Origin: Polyangiaceae bacterium
Lineage (GTDB): Bacteria; Myxococcota_A; Polyangia; Polyangiales; Polyangiaceae
Direction of reading: 5' to 3'
Assembly: GCA_009781005.1 (NCBI GenBank)
Contig: WQYX01000003.1
Coordinates: 1-64,000, forward strand
DNA length: 64,000 bases
In this document: positions 47,583-57,430 of the stretch, one piece after another
How positions within the stretch are numbered: the stretch's first letter is position 1
Layout: each line of letters opens with the position of its first letter
Program-made: the position numbers and the translations under genes
The notes under the pieces: generated by a model
What the model saw: the letters and a program-made list of their open reading frames with translations, nothing else
Told to the model about the DNA's origin: nothing
The model's database searches: none

Positions 47583-49046
47583 TCAATCGAGGGCGGCGAA
47601 GATGGCGAGCCCGACAATGATGACCAGCACCATCGAGACCAGAGTCACGAGCAAGAAAAGCAAGACGCGCCGGGCGCGGTGAACACGACGCCGCGCTTCG
47701 GATTGGGCAGGTGTGTTCGACGGCGGCGATGAGAACGGTAGGCCGATCGGCGCGCCTACTGGCGCGCTCAACGGAGCTGCCTGTGGCGGCTGTGGCGAAG
47801 GACCATATCCCATTGGCGCGGCCTGCTCTGGGTGCGGGGTGTGCGTGGCCGCGGGCAGCACCGCAACCGCCGGTGAAAAGTCGTCGAGTTGGGTTGGCGG
47901 CTGTGCGTCCCGCAACGTTGGAGAAGAAAGTTCCGCGGAGCGCGAATCGATAGGACTCGTCGCCAGGAGCGTTGGTTTTTCGCTGTCCGTGTTGTGCTGC
48001 GGAGGCGCTTCCTCGATATCGGAAGGTTCAAGTAATTCGATATCCGAATCGTAGGGTGGTGGCACGTGATCGGGAATGCTTGTGCGCCCCGATTCAAACA
48101 TCTGACCGTCCGGGCGACCGGGCACCGTGCGCAGAGCGCCCTGCATGGCGCGCGCGTTCGGCCAGCGATCGGCCTTGTCAAAGGCGATCGCGCGGTCGAC
48201 GATTTGCACGAGTTTGAGCGGTAATCCGGACGTCACACTTGCGAGCGAGCGCGGCTGGTAGTTCGCCGCTGCCACGAGTTGGGCTGCGGCGCTCTCTGCA
48301 TCATGCACGGGATAGCCAGAGATGAGCGTGAAGAGCGTTGCACCTACGGCCCAAATGTCGGTCTGCGCGTCGATCGCGTCGCGGTTGCCGACAGCCTGCT
48401 CGGGCGCCATGAACCCCGGTGTTCCGAGCAAGTAACCGGATGCGGTCCGCTCTTGGCGGAAACCGCTCTTCATTTGCGCAAAACCGAAGTCGAGAACTTT
48501 GAGGCGACCCTCACTCGTTACGAAAAGGTTGTCCGGTTTGATGTCGCGATGAACGATGCCCTTGTCGTGCGCGGAGGCGAGCACATCGAGGAGTTGATCG
48601 GCAACCTCGTAAACTTCGCTCAGTGGAAGCGTACCGCCCTTGCGAACACGTCGGGCCTCGAGCAGTTCTCCCTCGAGCAGCTCCATGACGAGGAACGCGA
48701 AGCCCTCCTCGGTAACATCGTCGTCGAGGATGCGCACGACGCCAGGATGATTGACGTGATTGGCTGCGTAGCCCTCCTGCAGAAAACGGCTTCGTGTGTC
48801 TTGGTCGCGCGAGAACTGCGGGTGCAGCACCTTGATGGCGACGCGGCTTCCATTCTTGCAGTGCGTTGCCGCGTAGACCGTGCCCACGCCACCACGCGCA
48901 ATGCGCACATCGATGCGCCATTTGCCCCGGAGGACGCGACCGGTCCAGCGTGAGCGCGGTTCGCCGTGTTCATCCACCTTCAACACCTGGACAGACAAGC
49001 GGACCCATACCGTTGTCAGGCTATCAAAGGCGTCTGCCGTACGCAT
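47583..49046 (-). CDS. Serine/threonine protein kinase with C-terminal TM
   Basis: ARGGVGTVYAATH, VAIKVLHPQ, IVHRDIKPDNLFV, VLDFGFAQM, GTPGFMAPEQA. Confidence 0.92.
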   Translation of the reverse strand: MRTADAFDSLTTVWVRLSVQVLKVDEHGEPRSRWTGRVLRGKWRIDVRIARGGVGTVYAATHCKNGSRVAIKVLHPQFSRDQDTRSRFLQEGYAANHVNHPGVVRILDDDVTEEGFAFLVMELLEGELLEARRVRKGGTLPLSEVYEVADQLLDVLASAHDKGIVHRDIKPDNLFVTSEGRLKVLDFGFAQMKSGFRQERTASGYLLGTPGFMAPEQAVGNRDAIDAQTDIWAVGATLFTLISGYPVHDAESAAAQLVAAANYQPRSLASVTSGLPLKLVQIVDRAIAFDKADRWPNARAMQGALRTVPGRPDGQMFESGRTSIPDHVPPPYDSDIELLEPSDIEEAPPQHNTDSEKPTLLATSPIDSRSAELSSPTLRDAQPPTQLDDFSPAVAVLPAATHTPHPEQAAPMGYGPSPQPPQAAPLSAPVGAPIGLPFSSPPSNTPAQSEARRRVHRARRVLLFLLVTLVSMVLVIIVGLAIFAALD

Positions 49047-49060
49047 CTCCGAACGCGTTA

Positions 49061-49204
49061 GAGCGTGTTCTACAGCCTGCTGCGCGAATCGATTCGTCGG
49101 TTGGGCGCTGCGGTGCCTGCGCACGTACCACAACGTACGCTTGCGCGGGCTCCTCGCGCTCCGCCCTAGCCTCGATTCGCTCGCGACGGCTGTCGAACAC
49201 GCTC
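49061..49204. repeat. Dispersed repeat family B, complete copy (144 bp)
   Basis: TTA|GAGCGTGTTCTACAGCC...GGCTGTCGAACACGCTC|TTA. Confidence 0.93.
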
Positions 49205-49263
49205 TTAGCTAACGCTATCAAACGCGTTCGAACGCCGTTAACCTGGTGCGCGCCGGGATGCGG

Positions 49264-50331
49264 TTACCTCGTGGCTAGGACGAGGGAGACAATCCCCGCA
49301 ACGAAGATCGCGAGACACACGAGGATAAGCGCGAGCAATGGCCACGAGAAGGGCCGCTCCGGCACGTCCGTGTCGCGGACGGCCTGCAACGGCGGCGGCC
49401 ATAAGGACGGCGACGGTGCGCTATCCCAGCTCGTCCGCTGCGAAGAAGACACTGCTTCCGGATGAGCGGTGGCGAGCGAAGCCGCTGCCGGGATGCTCGG
49501 TGCGGAGGCACTCTGCATGGCCGGATAGACCCGCGTGGCGGCGTCATTGGGCGAATGCGGAGCGGGTTGGCCAAACGACGCGTAGCCGAAGCTTTTGTTG
49601 AATTGCTCGGACGAGGCAATCAGCGGATCAACGTTGGCGTCACGAGCAGGTTCGCGGCCCCACGCAAAGACCTCGGGGGAATCCTGCGTGCGCGATGCTT
49701 CATCCGGAACATCATCGGGTTTCGTTGCTCGCTCGTTCTGCGCGCGTGAATCGACATGATGCGTTTCGACGGTCACCTCATCGTCGTTCGCCTCGTCACT
49801 CGACGCAACCGCGTTGAGCGCATCGAGCTCTTCGCGTGACACCGACACCGTCGTGTCATAGTCGGTGAGAAGCGCGTTGACGTGCGACGGAGTTAGGTCG
49901 GCTTTCACCGACCTCGAGGATGGAGGTGCGACGGCCTGCGCACTCGGCTGCGCTGCCGCCTGCGCAAGTGACGTGCGGGGTGCAACCCTTCGCGATACGG
50001 AGGATGGGGCACTGCCGCCCATGACGGGAGAGCGCACAGCGAGCGGTCTCGAGGTGGTGCGTGCGGGAGCACCGGCCACGGGCCGAACTGCGCGCGCGAT
50101 CTTCTTTGGTGCGGACGGCTTCAACGCGGAGCGCGCAGGCGGGGAGATCGGCGCGGAGGCTGTCGCGACCGGCGGGGCGAATGGCTCGTCCGAGATCGGC
50201 GACGGCACATCGGTCATATCGAACGACGGCGCTTCCGCGGTCACGATGGTCTTCACATCCTCGTCCCACGGATTGGGATCCTCTCCCTCCGGCGAATAGG
50301 CTTCATGGCCGGGGTTATCGTTGTTCTTCAC
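49264..50331 (-). CDS. Hypothetical membrane-anchored low-complexity protein
   Basis: Ala/Ser/Pro-rich body, C-terminal TM FSWPLLALILVCLAIFVAGIVSLVLATR. Confidence 0.65.
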   Translation of the reverse strand: MKNNDNPGHEAYSPEGEDPNPWDEDVKTIVTAEAPSFDMTDVPSPISDEPFAPPVATASAPISPPARSALKPSAPKKIARAVRPVAGAPARTTSRPLAVRSPVMGGSAPSSVSRRVAPRTSLAQAAAQPSAQAVAPPSSRSVKADLTPSHVNALLTDYDTTVSVSREELDALNAVASSDEANDDEVTVETHHVDSRAQNERATKPDDVPDEASRTQDSPEVFAWGREPARDANVDPLIASSEQFNKSFGYASFGQPAPHSPNDAATRVYPAMQSASAPSIPAAASLATAHPEAVSSSQRTSWDSAPSPSLWPPPLQAVRDTDVPERPFSWPLLALILVCLAIFVAGIVSLVLATR

Positions 50332-50622
50332 GGCAAGCTCGATCCTGTTTACCGCGCGAGCCCGCGCATCCCTAGAAGTCGAATCCTAGCGAATTCTCAC
50401 GAACATCGAGTGCTGCAACGCACCTTTATTTCAAACAAATGCGAGCGCGACAGCCAAGCCTGGGGCGGCAGAGTTGGCGGCGTCGTGAACTCCGCAGTCG
50501 TTCGCGCGTGCACGACACTTTGCTCGTTTGCAAACATGGTTGCATGCGTTGACGCGTTGCGCACGATGCCGCGCCTCCATCGCGCGGCCGCCGTCGTGCG
50601 TCGTCGGGTAGCGCGCATTACG

Positions 50623-51540
50623 ATGGCCGTCATGATGGCTGACAACCGTGCACTGCCAGGTGACGCATATGACTTCAAGGGCGCGTGCTTCAATCTGCAG
50701 GATCCCGCGGATCGCGAGATCGTACGGTTCATCCTGTCACAAGCGCTCTACGGCGAAGCCACGGGTGTCTATTGCGGAAAATCTTTGTACGCAGCGGGCT
50801 CGCTCGAAGCAGCGCGTTTCTATCTCCGGCAAGCGAAACAGGAACTGTCACATCTGCAACTCTTCGGGGACATCTTTCGCGCGCTCGACATGAAACCGAC
50901 GCCGCCGCATTGGGTCATCCGCCTCTTTGCGGCGCACAACAATTACTACCCGCTGAAGGTGATGATGGAGCACGCCGTTGGTGAGGGCATGGTCCTCGCC
51001 ATCTTCAGAGATCTCTTGCTCCAGACACTGCCCGATTCCGATCCGCGCGTGCCGCTCATCAAGAAGAAGCTTCGCGTCGTGTGCCGTGAAGAAGAAGAGC
51101 ACGTTGCTTGGGGTGAGAAGGAAACCAGGCGCCTTCTCACAAGCAAGCCGTGGCTTCGAACTCCTTATTACGGACTCGTCGAGTTGCAGATGGCCGCGTT
51201 GCCAATGCTCGTGCGCGCGTTCGAGAAGCGGGTCGGCACTCACCCGGTGCTCGCGCATCTCCCCGGCTTTCTAGAGCACGTTCGCGATCACGTTTTTCGT
51301 CAGAGCAAGGCGCTCGGCATCATGCCCGATGAGCGCCCCTCGGCACCGGAGCGAGCCATGGCCATGAGCTACGGTCTCGCGCTTTTTTTTCGAAGCCAGT
51401 TTTCGCGCGCTCACTCCAAACTCGAGAGGATCTACATCACCGAACTCGGGCTCGATGGATCTGCCAAGGGATTGGATATGCGCAACGACAAATTCGAAGC
51501 GCGGGGCAACGGCATCGAAGACGCACCAACCGTCTCGTAG
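50623..51540 (+). CDS. Ferritin-like domain protein
   Basis: ALYGEATGVYCGKSL...QAKQELSHLQLFGDIF...EHAVGEGMVLAIFRDLL...VCREEEEHVAWGEKE. Confidence 0.7.
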   Translation: MAVMMADNRALPGDAYDFKGACFNLQDPADREIVRFILSQALYGEATGVYCGKSLYAAGSLEAARFYLRQAKQELSHLQLFGDIFRALDMKPTPPHWVIRLFAAHNNYYPLKVMMEHAVGEGMVLAIFRDLLLQTLPDSDPRVPLIKKKLRVVCREEEEHVAWGEKETRRLLTSKPWLRTPYYGLVELQMAALPMLVRAFEKRVGTHPVLAHLPGFLEHVRDHVFRQSKALGIMPDERPSAPERAMAMSYGLALFFRSQFSRAHSKLERIYITELGLDGSAKGLDMRNDKFEARGNGIEDAPTVS

Positions 51541-51664
51541 ACCGCTTTCGATTTGGCGCGATCTCATCGTTGGAGCCTGCGGTGCGGTCCTCAAAGCCCT
51601 TCAAGGCTGTTCCGGTCCGCTCCTCGGCTCCGCCTCGACCTCGCGCCAACTTGAAAGCGGTCTA
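51538..51664 (+). repeat. Dispersed repeat family A, short complete copy
   Basis: TAGACCGCTTTCGATTTGGCGCGA...TCGCGCCAACTTGAAAGCGGTCTA; the TAG is the stop of the upstream gene. Confidence 0.92.
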
Positions 51665-51692
51665 GCTAGCGCGTGCGCTGTTTTCGATTCGG

Positions 51693-51765
51693 TGGAGCCG
51701 AGGGGGATCGAACCCCTGACCTCATCCATGCCATGGATGCGCTCTCCCAGCTGAGCTACGGCCCC
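51693..51765 (-). tRNA. tRNA-Ala (GGC)
   Basis: GGGGCCGTAGCTCAGCTGGGAGAGCGCATCCATGGCATGGATGAGGTCAGGGGTTCGATCCCCCTCGGCTCCA. Confidence 0.97.
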
Positions 51766-51860
51766 AGCCCGCGAGAAGGATCTCCTGTCCGCGAGTAAGA
51801 GGCGCGCATAGTTACTTCGACTCTCTTCGCCTGTAAAGGTCCGGAGCAGCCAAAATCGAA

Positions 51861-54800
51861 TTAGGGCGTGTCGATCCCGAGGCGTCGCATCATTTTCTGT
51901 AAACCGAAACGCGACATGCCAAGAGCTTTGGCTGCTTTGGTTTGGTTGCCTTTGGTCTTGGCGAGCGCATCGCGAACGAGCTGCAATTCGAGTGCATCGA
52001 CGCGGGCCTTGAGTCCGAGGCCAGCATCGCGACCTGCCGCGGGGCCTCCGCGTGCGACGTCGTCCGACAAATCATCGACGTCAATCCGATCATCGGCGAG
52101 GACGATGGCGCGGCGGATCTCGTTTTCGAGCTGTCGAACGTTGCCCGGCCACGGATACGCGGTCAGGCGGTCCATCGCGGCGCGTGTGACTTTGAGCTTG
52201 CGACCTCCCCCATGCTTTTCGATGAAATGCAGAACGAGAATTGGAATGTCGGCGGCGCGTTCGCGGAGAGCTGGCACGCGCACGGCAACGACGTTGAGCC
52301 GGTAGAAGAGATCTTCGCGGAACGTTCCCTTGGCGACCATCGCCTCGAGATCGCGATGCGTCGCCGTGATGATGCGCACGTCCACGTGATGCACGCGCTC
52401 GCTTCCAACGGGCCATACCTCGCCGTCCTGTAAAACGCGAAGTAGTTTCGTTTGCATTGTGAGCGGCATCTCGCCGATCTCGTCGAGCAGCAGCGTGCCG
52501 CCGTGGGCGATGTCGAAGAGACCCGCGCGCGTGGACGACGCGCCCGTGAATGCGCCGCGGACGTGGCCAAAGAGCGTTGATTCGAGCAGCGACTCGGGGA
52601 CCGATCCGCAGTTCTCGCTCACGAAAGACTTTCGCGCGCGCGGACCGTTGTGGTGGATGGCGCGCGCAACGAGCTCTTTGCCCGTGCCCGACTCGCCAAC
52701 GAGCAACACCGGAACCTCGCTCGTCGTCACGCGGTCCACGAGCCTGAGCATCGCGCGGACGGGTTCGCTGCGCCCGACGATGGCATCGTAACGAAAGCGC
52801 GTCTCTTGTCCCTGCGCGAGCTCGGAGCGCACGGTGGCGAGCTCGGCTTCGCGCGCGCCGAGCGTGCTCTCGAGATCGGCGTTGGCGCGTTCGGCGCGGC
52901 GCACGGCGCGGCGTAGCAATGCTTGATCGCGCGCGTCGGCGATGGCGAGCGCCGCTTGGCTCGCGACGAGCCGCACCCACGCGAGCTCCGAGGGACCAAA
53001 CGCATCGCGACGAACGCGGTCGTCCAGGTAAACGACGCCGAGCACGTTGCCGCGCGCGACGAGCGGCACGGCGAGCACGCTGCGAAGACGTAGCGCGTGC
53101 ACCGATGCATGTAGATTGCCAATTTGCGTGTCCGTTGCGACGACCGCCTGCCGCTCCTCCATCGCTTGCTTCGCGATGCCCTTGGAGAGCGCGAGCTGCT
53201 CACCGCGCAGATCGCGACGAGCAAGATTTCGCGCAGCACGCGGAACGAGGTTCCCGTCAGGTGCGCGAAGGAGCAGGAGACCGCGCTCCACGCCCGTCCA
53301 GAGAACCATCGTGTCGAGCACCTGTTCGAGCAACGGCTTGAGCCTGTCGCGTGACGAGAGCGCACGAACGATGGTCTCGAGCTCCGTGACCTGCGCGCTG
53401 CCGAGCGACGTGAGGCCTGGCGATGACGAATCCGACGTGCGTGCCCAAAGCACCGACGCGAGCGATGCGCGATGCGCAGGTGGAGCACCTGCGCGAAGTG
53501 CATCTGCTGCTGCGCGCCGCGCTGTTTCGAGGCGTCTCGCCACGTCCCCGCTGCCGAGCTCCGACGCGAGCTCGGCTCCGGCATCGAACGCCGGGCCGCG
53601 CGATCCCACGGGCGCTGGCAGATCGACGAGCGAGGTGATCTCACCGAGTACGCGCGAGGCTTCGGCCCATGCACCTGTCTTTCTTTTCTGCGCGAGCAGT
53701 GCCCTCGCGCGCGCTCCCCACCACTCGACACGCGCTGGCGTCGCAGCCTGAGGTCCCGCCGAAAGGCGGGCCGACAGCGCCGAAGGCGCCGTAGACGGAC
53801 CTCTTGCGATGTGCTCATCGATAATGAGGACGGGCACTGACTGGCCATCGCCTGCGACGCCATCGGCCCAAACGAGAACGCGTGCTGCAGCGCGAATGCG
53901 ATCGTCACTCCACGAAGCCTCGTTCGCGGACGCGTCGATCTTCGTCAGCTCCATGTCGGCGGCCTGCGCCTCTTCACGTGCGCGCGCATCGCCTGGCGTG
54001 CGCGTCTCGACGATCGCCCAGCGCGCGAAGGCAGCAGCGCGGTGATCACCGGAGCGGCGCGCTCGCATCATGGCGAACCGCGCGGCTTCATCGGCTTCGT
54101 GTGCGGCACCCACCAGCGCGAAGGCGGAAGCGCGCGAGAGCCATGCGCGTGCAGCGAGCGCAGGCCGCCCGAGCCGTTCCCAGAGCAGCGCCGCGCGTGT
54201 GGACGCGAGGAGCGCACGATCCACGGCGCCCGCGTCGACTGCCGATGCTGCGAGCCCCGTGAGGTACGTGGCTTCCTCGATGACGGCACCCTCGCGCGTC
54301 GCCAACTCGACCGCCGCCGAGAACGCCGCGAGACTTGCGCTGGCGTCACCGCGCGCGTGTTCGAGCATGCCCCGCGTGGCCGCCATGCGCGCGCTGCCAA
54401 GCGCATCGCTCGGCTCATGAGAAGCTTCTTCGATGATTCGGAGGCCGCGATCGAAGTCTCCTCGAGCGTAAGCAATGAGCGCTCGCACTTCGGCGGCCGC
54501 TCCGCCCCGCGCAGATCCGATGGCCCTCTCGGCTTCCTCGAGCGCACCGCGATCCCACGCCAGACGAGCGAGGATCGCGTGCGCATGGTCTTCGGCGTCG
54601 CCGGCGAACGTGGAGATGCCCGATACGACGCGACGTGCAGCCGCTTCGGCGGCCGCTGCATCTTCGCGGCGACGTGCGATCTCTGCGAAGAGCACGATGG
54701 CTTCCGCCGATGCTCCAACGTGTGCGGCGCGCGCGATGGCCACGAACGCACGCCCGATCTCTCCGCGCCGGAGCAGCGCCGCCGCAAGATCGACTGCGAG

Positions 54801-56108
54801 CGACGCGGGAGCGCGCTCTTTCGCAATCTCGTGCTCGGCGCGCGCCATGATCCTCGCGTCTGGACGCCGCCCCAAGAGCGCGCGCGTCATCGAGACCCAG
54901 CGATTGCTCGATGCGCCGTCGTCGTCGTCAAGGGCGATCTCGTCGTGACGAGCACGCGATGCATCTCGCGCAACATCTGCGAGCGTCCACGCGTCGGGAG
55001 GTGCGAACTCGCAGAGCGTGAGCAAACGCGAAGCCATCTCGCCTTCGTCGTCGCGGGGCACTGGCCACGACGCCGCCGAAGGGCCCACCAGCGCAACGAG
55101 CCAGCGTGCCGTGCATAATGCATCGAATGGTGCGAGCATCCGTGCCTCGCCCGGGTGTGTTGCCGGCGGCGCGACGCGGGCAGCAAGCGCGATCGCTTCC
55201 TCGAGCCATGCGCGCGGTGCGCCGCCGATGGCCGGTGCGACCTTGGTCGCTCGTCCGAGATCGTCGGCACGCACGGCGAGGTACGCTCGACGCACGCGTG
55301 CCTTTCGCGCCTCGACGATTTCATCGCGATCGATCGCGAGGCCCAGAAGACGTGACGCGCGCTCGGCGATCCACGACGCGGCGGGTCGCGCTCCCGGCGA
55401 TCGCGCGACGAGCGCCTCGATCCACGTGCCGATCTCACCATCGGCAAACGCAGCATCGAGCACTGCGCGCGGATCCGAAGCGGACGCGATCTCGGGGTGC
55501 AGGATCTCCGCGAGGACGATGCCGAGCGCGTAGAGATCCGCCGCGGGCGTTGCAGCTTGTCCGAGCGTGAGCTCCGGAGCGAAGTACCGCGGTGTCCCGC
55601 CCGTGATCTCCGTACCGTCGACCAACGCAGCGAGCCCCATGTCGATGAGCATTGGGTGCTCGTGCTCTCGTTGTGCGGGGACGAGGATGTTCGAGAGCTT
55701 CACGTCACCATGGCGGACGCCCATCCCATGAAGTTCGTCGAGGCCCGCGCCAACGCCGAACGCGACGCGCGCTGCGAGCCGAGATCGCTCTCTCTCCTTC
55801 GTGGCGAGCACGAGTCGATCGAGCGGCTCGCCGTCGACCCAGCTCGTGACGACGTAGCTCGCTCCTGCGCAAATCGCGCCCTGCGTGAGCGATGCTGCGG
55901 ATGCCGAAACGCGACCGGCATCGAGCAAATGCGGCCCCCATCGTCGCGCGATATTCGCGAGCAATGCGGCCTCGCGCCCAACCCAGCCGTCGTTGCTCTT
56001 CGCGATCTTGAGGGCCGCGATCGTCCCGTCGACACCGCGTGCGCGATACACGACGGCGCTCGCGCCTTCGCCCACGACGTCGAGGATCTCCCAACCGACC
56101 AAAGCCAA
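51861..56108 (-). CDS. Kinase-like / TPR-like / GAF / sigma54 AAA+ / Fis-HTH fusion regulator
   Basis: N-terminal kinase fold (GEGASAVVYRA, AALKIAK, VRHGDVKLSNILV); GAF (VLAVPLVARGNVLGVVYLDDRVR); GESGTGKELVARAIH, GAFTGA, DEIGEMPLTMQTKLLRVLQ; HTH GNQTKAAKALGMSRFGLQKMMRRL. Confidence 0.93.
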   Translation of the reverse strand: MALVGWEILDVVGEGASAVVYRARGVDGTIAALKIAKSNDGWVGREAALLANIARRWGPHLLDAGRVSASAASLTQGAICAGASYVVTSWVDGEPLDRLVLATKERERSRLAARVAFGVGAGLDELHGMGVRHGDVKLSNILVPAQREHEHPMLIDMGLAALVDGTEITGGTPRYFAPELTLGQAATPAADLYALGIVLAEILHPEIASASDPRAVLDAAFADGEIGTWIEALVARSPGARPAASWIAERASRLLGLAIDRDEIVEARKARVRRAYLAVRADDLGRATKVAPAIGGAPRAWLEEAIALAARVAPPATHPGEARMLAPFDALCTARWLVALVGPSAASWPVPRDDEGEMASRLLTLCEFAPPDAWTLADVARDASRARHDEIALDDDDGASSNRWVSMTRALLGRRPDARIMARAEHEIAKERAPASLAVDLAAALLRRGEIGRAFVAIARAAHVGASAEAIVLFAEIARRREDAAAAEAAARRVVSGISTFAGDAEDHAHAILARLAWDRGALEEAERAIGSARGGAAAEVRALIAYARGDFDRGLRIIEEASHEPSDALGSARMAATRGMLEHARGDASASLAAFSAAVELATREGAVIEEATYLTGLAASAVDAGAVDRALLASTRAALLWERLGRPALAARAWLSRASAFALVGAAHEADEAARFAMMRARRSGDHRAAAFARWAIVETRTPGDARAREEAQAADMELTKIDASANEASWSDDRIRAAARVLVWADGVAGDGQSVPVLIIDEHIARGPSTAPSALSARLSAGPQAATPARVEWWGARARALLAQKRKTGAWAEASRVLGEITSLVDLPAPVGSRGPAFDAGAELASELGSGDVARRLETARRAAADALRAGAPPAHRASLASVLWARTSDSSSPGLTSLGSAQVTELETIVRALSSRDRLKPLLEQVLDTMVLWTGVERGLLLLRAPDGNLVPRAARNLARRDLRGEQLALSKGIAKQAMEERQAVVATDTQIGNLHASVHALRLRSVLAVPLVARGNVLGVVYLDDRVRRDAFGPSELAWVRLVASQAALAIADARDQALLRRAVRRAERANADLESTLGAREAELATVRSELAQGQETRFRYDAIVGRSEPVRAMLRLVDRVTTSEVPVLLVGESGTGKELVARAIHHNGPRARKSFVSENCGSVPESLLESTLFGHVRGAFTGASSTRAGLFDIAHGGTLLLDEIGEMPLTMQTKLLRVLQDGEVWPVGSERVHHVDVRIITATHRDLEAMVAKGTFREDLFYRLNVVAVRVPALRERAADIPILVLHFIEKHGGGRKLKVTRAAMDRLTAYPWPGNVRQLENEIRRAIVLADDRIDVDDLSDDVARGGPAAGRDAGLGLKARVDALELQLVRDALAKTKGNQTKAAKALGMSRFGLQKMMRRLGIDTP
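53746..53801. repeat. Family-A double-hairpin module inside a coding sequence
   Basis: cctgaggtcccgccgaaaggcgggccgacagcgccgaaggcgccgt matches reverse complements of modules in copies at 89-230 and 32716-33023. Confidence 0.7.
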
Positions 56109-56138
56109 TCCGCGCCGAACGTCAACTCCGTGGGCGCA

Positions 56139-56372
56139 TCAAAACCTGATGCCATTCTCTGCGCGATGCCTCCACCACTTGTACGCGAGGATCGCTGCCG
56201 GAACCGCGACGACTGCACCCGCGACCGGCGCAACGAGCACACCTGCAGCAACCGCCGCCGCAGTTGTGGCCCCTGCTGCAATTCCCTTCGTGCGCGACTC
56301 CGCCAACACTTCTGAACGCGTCTTGCTCATGACTCGTCCAGGGTAGGCACAAGCCCCGAGCGGCGCAATCAC
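56139..56372 (-). CDS. Small hypothetical membrane protein
   Basis: GIAAGATTAAAVAAGVLVAPVAGAVVAVPAAILAYKWW. Confidence 0.5.
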   Translation of the reverse strand: MIAPLGACAYPGRVMSKTRSEVLAESRTKGIAAGATTAAAVAAGVLVAPVAGAVVAVPAAILAYKWWRHRAENGIRF

Positions 56373-57418
56373 GGGTGCGCGCGAATGACTCCTTCGCTCT
56401 CGAGCATGCGGGTGAGGTGACGAAAGACGCTTGCGCGCCCGCGCTGCAGAAGATGGCCGCCCGGGATCGTCACGAGCTCACAATTGAAGTGGCGTGCGAT
56501 GCGCATCGCGTGGGACAAGGGCGTGACGTGATCGTGTTCGGCCGCGACGACGAGCGCGCGCGACGACGGGATGCGAAGCGGGCGTGCGAGCGGGCTCACC
56601 ACCCAGTTGGCGCGCTCGAGGGCATCTTGCTGCTCGTCCGCGTTGGGACCCGTGCCCAGGCGACCTTGTTCGCGCGCGAAGTTCGCGATCGATGCAAGAG
56701 GAACCATCGGCATCACGAAATCGATCGAATCTGAGACAGTCGCGATGAGCGCGGCGACGTAGCCGCCGAGGCTCATGCCCATGATGCCGACGTGAGGCGC
56801 GCCCCGCTCACGCAGCCAGCGCGCAAGCGACACGATGTCGGCGACTGCCTGACGAAAGCCTTCGTTCGCGAGTCGCGGATCGGAGCTCGGAAAATTCGGA
56901 ACACCGCGGCGACTGCCCGCGCGCGCTGCATGGGACGGAAGGAGCGGCAGCGCGACGTCGAGACCACGACGCATGAGCCGGGCGATGGGCCATTGCGCTT
57001 GCTCGAGAATCCACTGACCTCCCATGTATCCGTGAACGGCGATGATGGCAGGGCGCGCCGTGGCTCTCGGCGCGAGAAAGAGCCGCGCGTGCGCCGTGCG
57101 ATTTTCGACGTTCGCCATGTAGAGTGCAGCGACTTCATCCAGAAACGGCGTGTACGGGCTTGGCCAGCGCGCATCCCATACGCCCGGGCGCACCTCGCGA
57201 AGCGTCGGATCCATAGCTTCGGGTTCGGGGAAGAAGGAGGATGGGTCGAGGGAGCAGCCGTATGCTTCGTCGACCTGCGCGAGGGTACGCAACCGTTCGT
57301 CGGCGCTGATGCGATGGGTGCGTGCTCGGTCGCGCGCTCCACGCACGCGCATCGTCACGAGCATGCCGTGATCGAGCAAGCCGATCGCGGAGCTCAGCGC
57401 GTCACGCCAGTCGCTCAT
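56369..57418 (-). CDS. Alpha/beta hydrolase
   Basis: PAIIAVHGYMGGQW, VGIMGMSLGGYVAALIAT, ALVVAAEHDHVTPLSHA, IPGGHL. Confidence 0.85.
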   Translation of the reverse strand: MSDWRDALSSAIGLLDHGMLVTMRVRGARDRARTHRISADERLRTLAQVDEAYGCSLDPSSFFPEPEAMDPTLREVRPGVWDARWPSPYTPFLDEVAALYMANVENRTAHARLFLAPRATARPAIIAVHGYMGGQWILEQAQWPIARLMRRGLDVALPLLPSHAARAGSRRGVPNFPSSDPRLANEGFRQAVADIVSLARWLRERGAPHVGIMGMSLGGYVAALIATVSDSIDFVMPMVPLASIANFAREQGRLGTGPNADEQQDALERANWVVSPLARPLRIPSSRALVVAAEHDHVTPLSHAMRIARHFNCELVTIPGGHLLQRGRASVFRHLTRMLESEGVIRAHP

Positions 57419-57430
57419 CCGCGGACCGAA

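Noticed and set aside
52090-52980. Arg-rich ORFs (also 52727-53908, 54042-55118, 45608-46915) overlapping large genes
   Set aside because: Alternative-frame translations of the sigma54 regulator and A2M genes; low-complexity Arg/Ala/Ser content.
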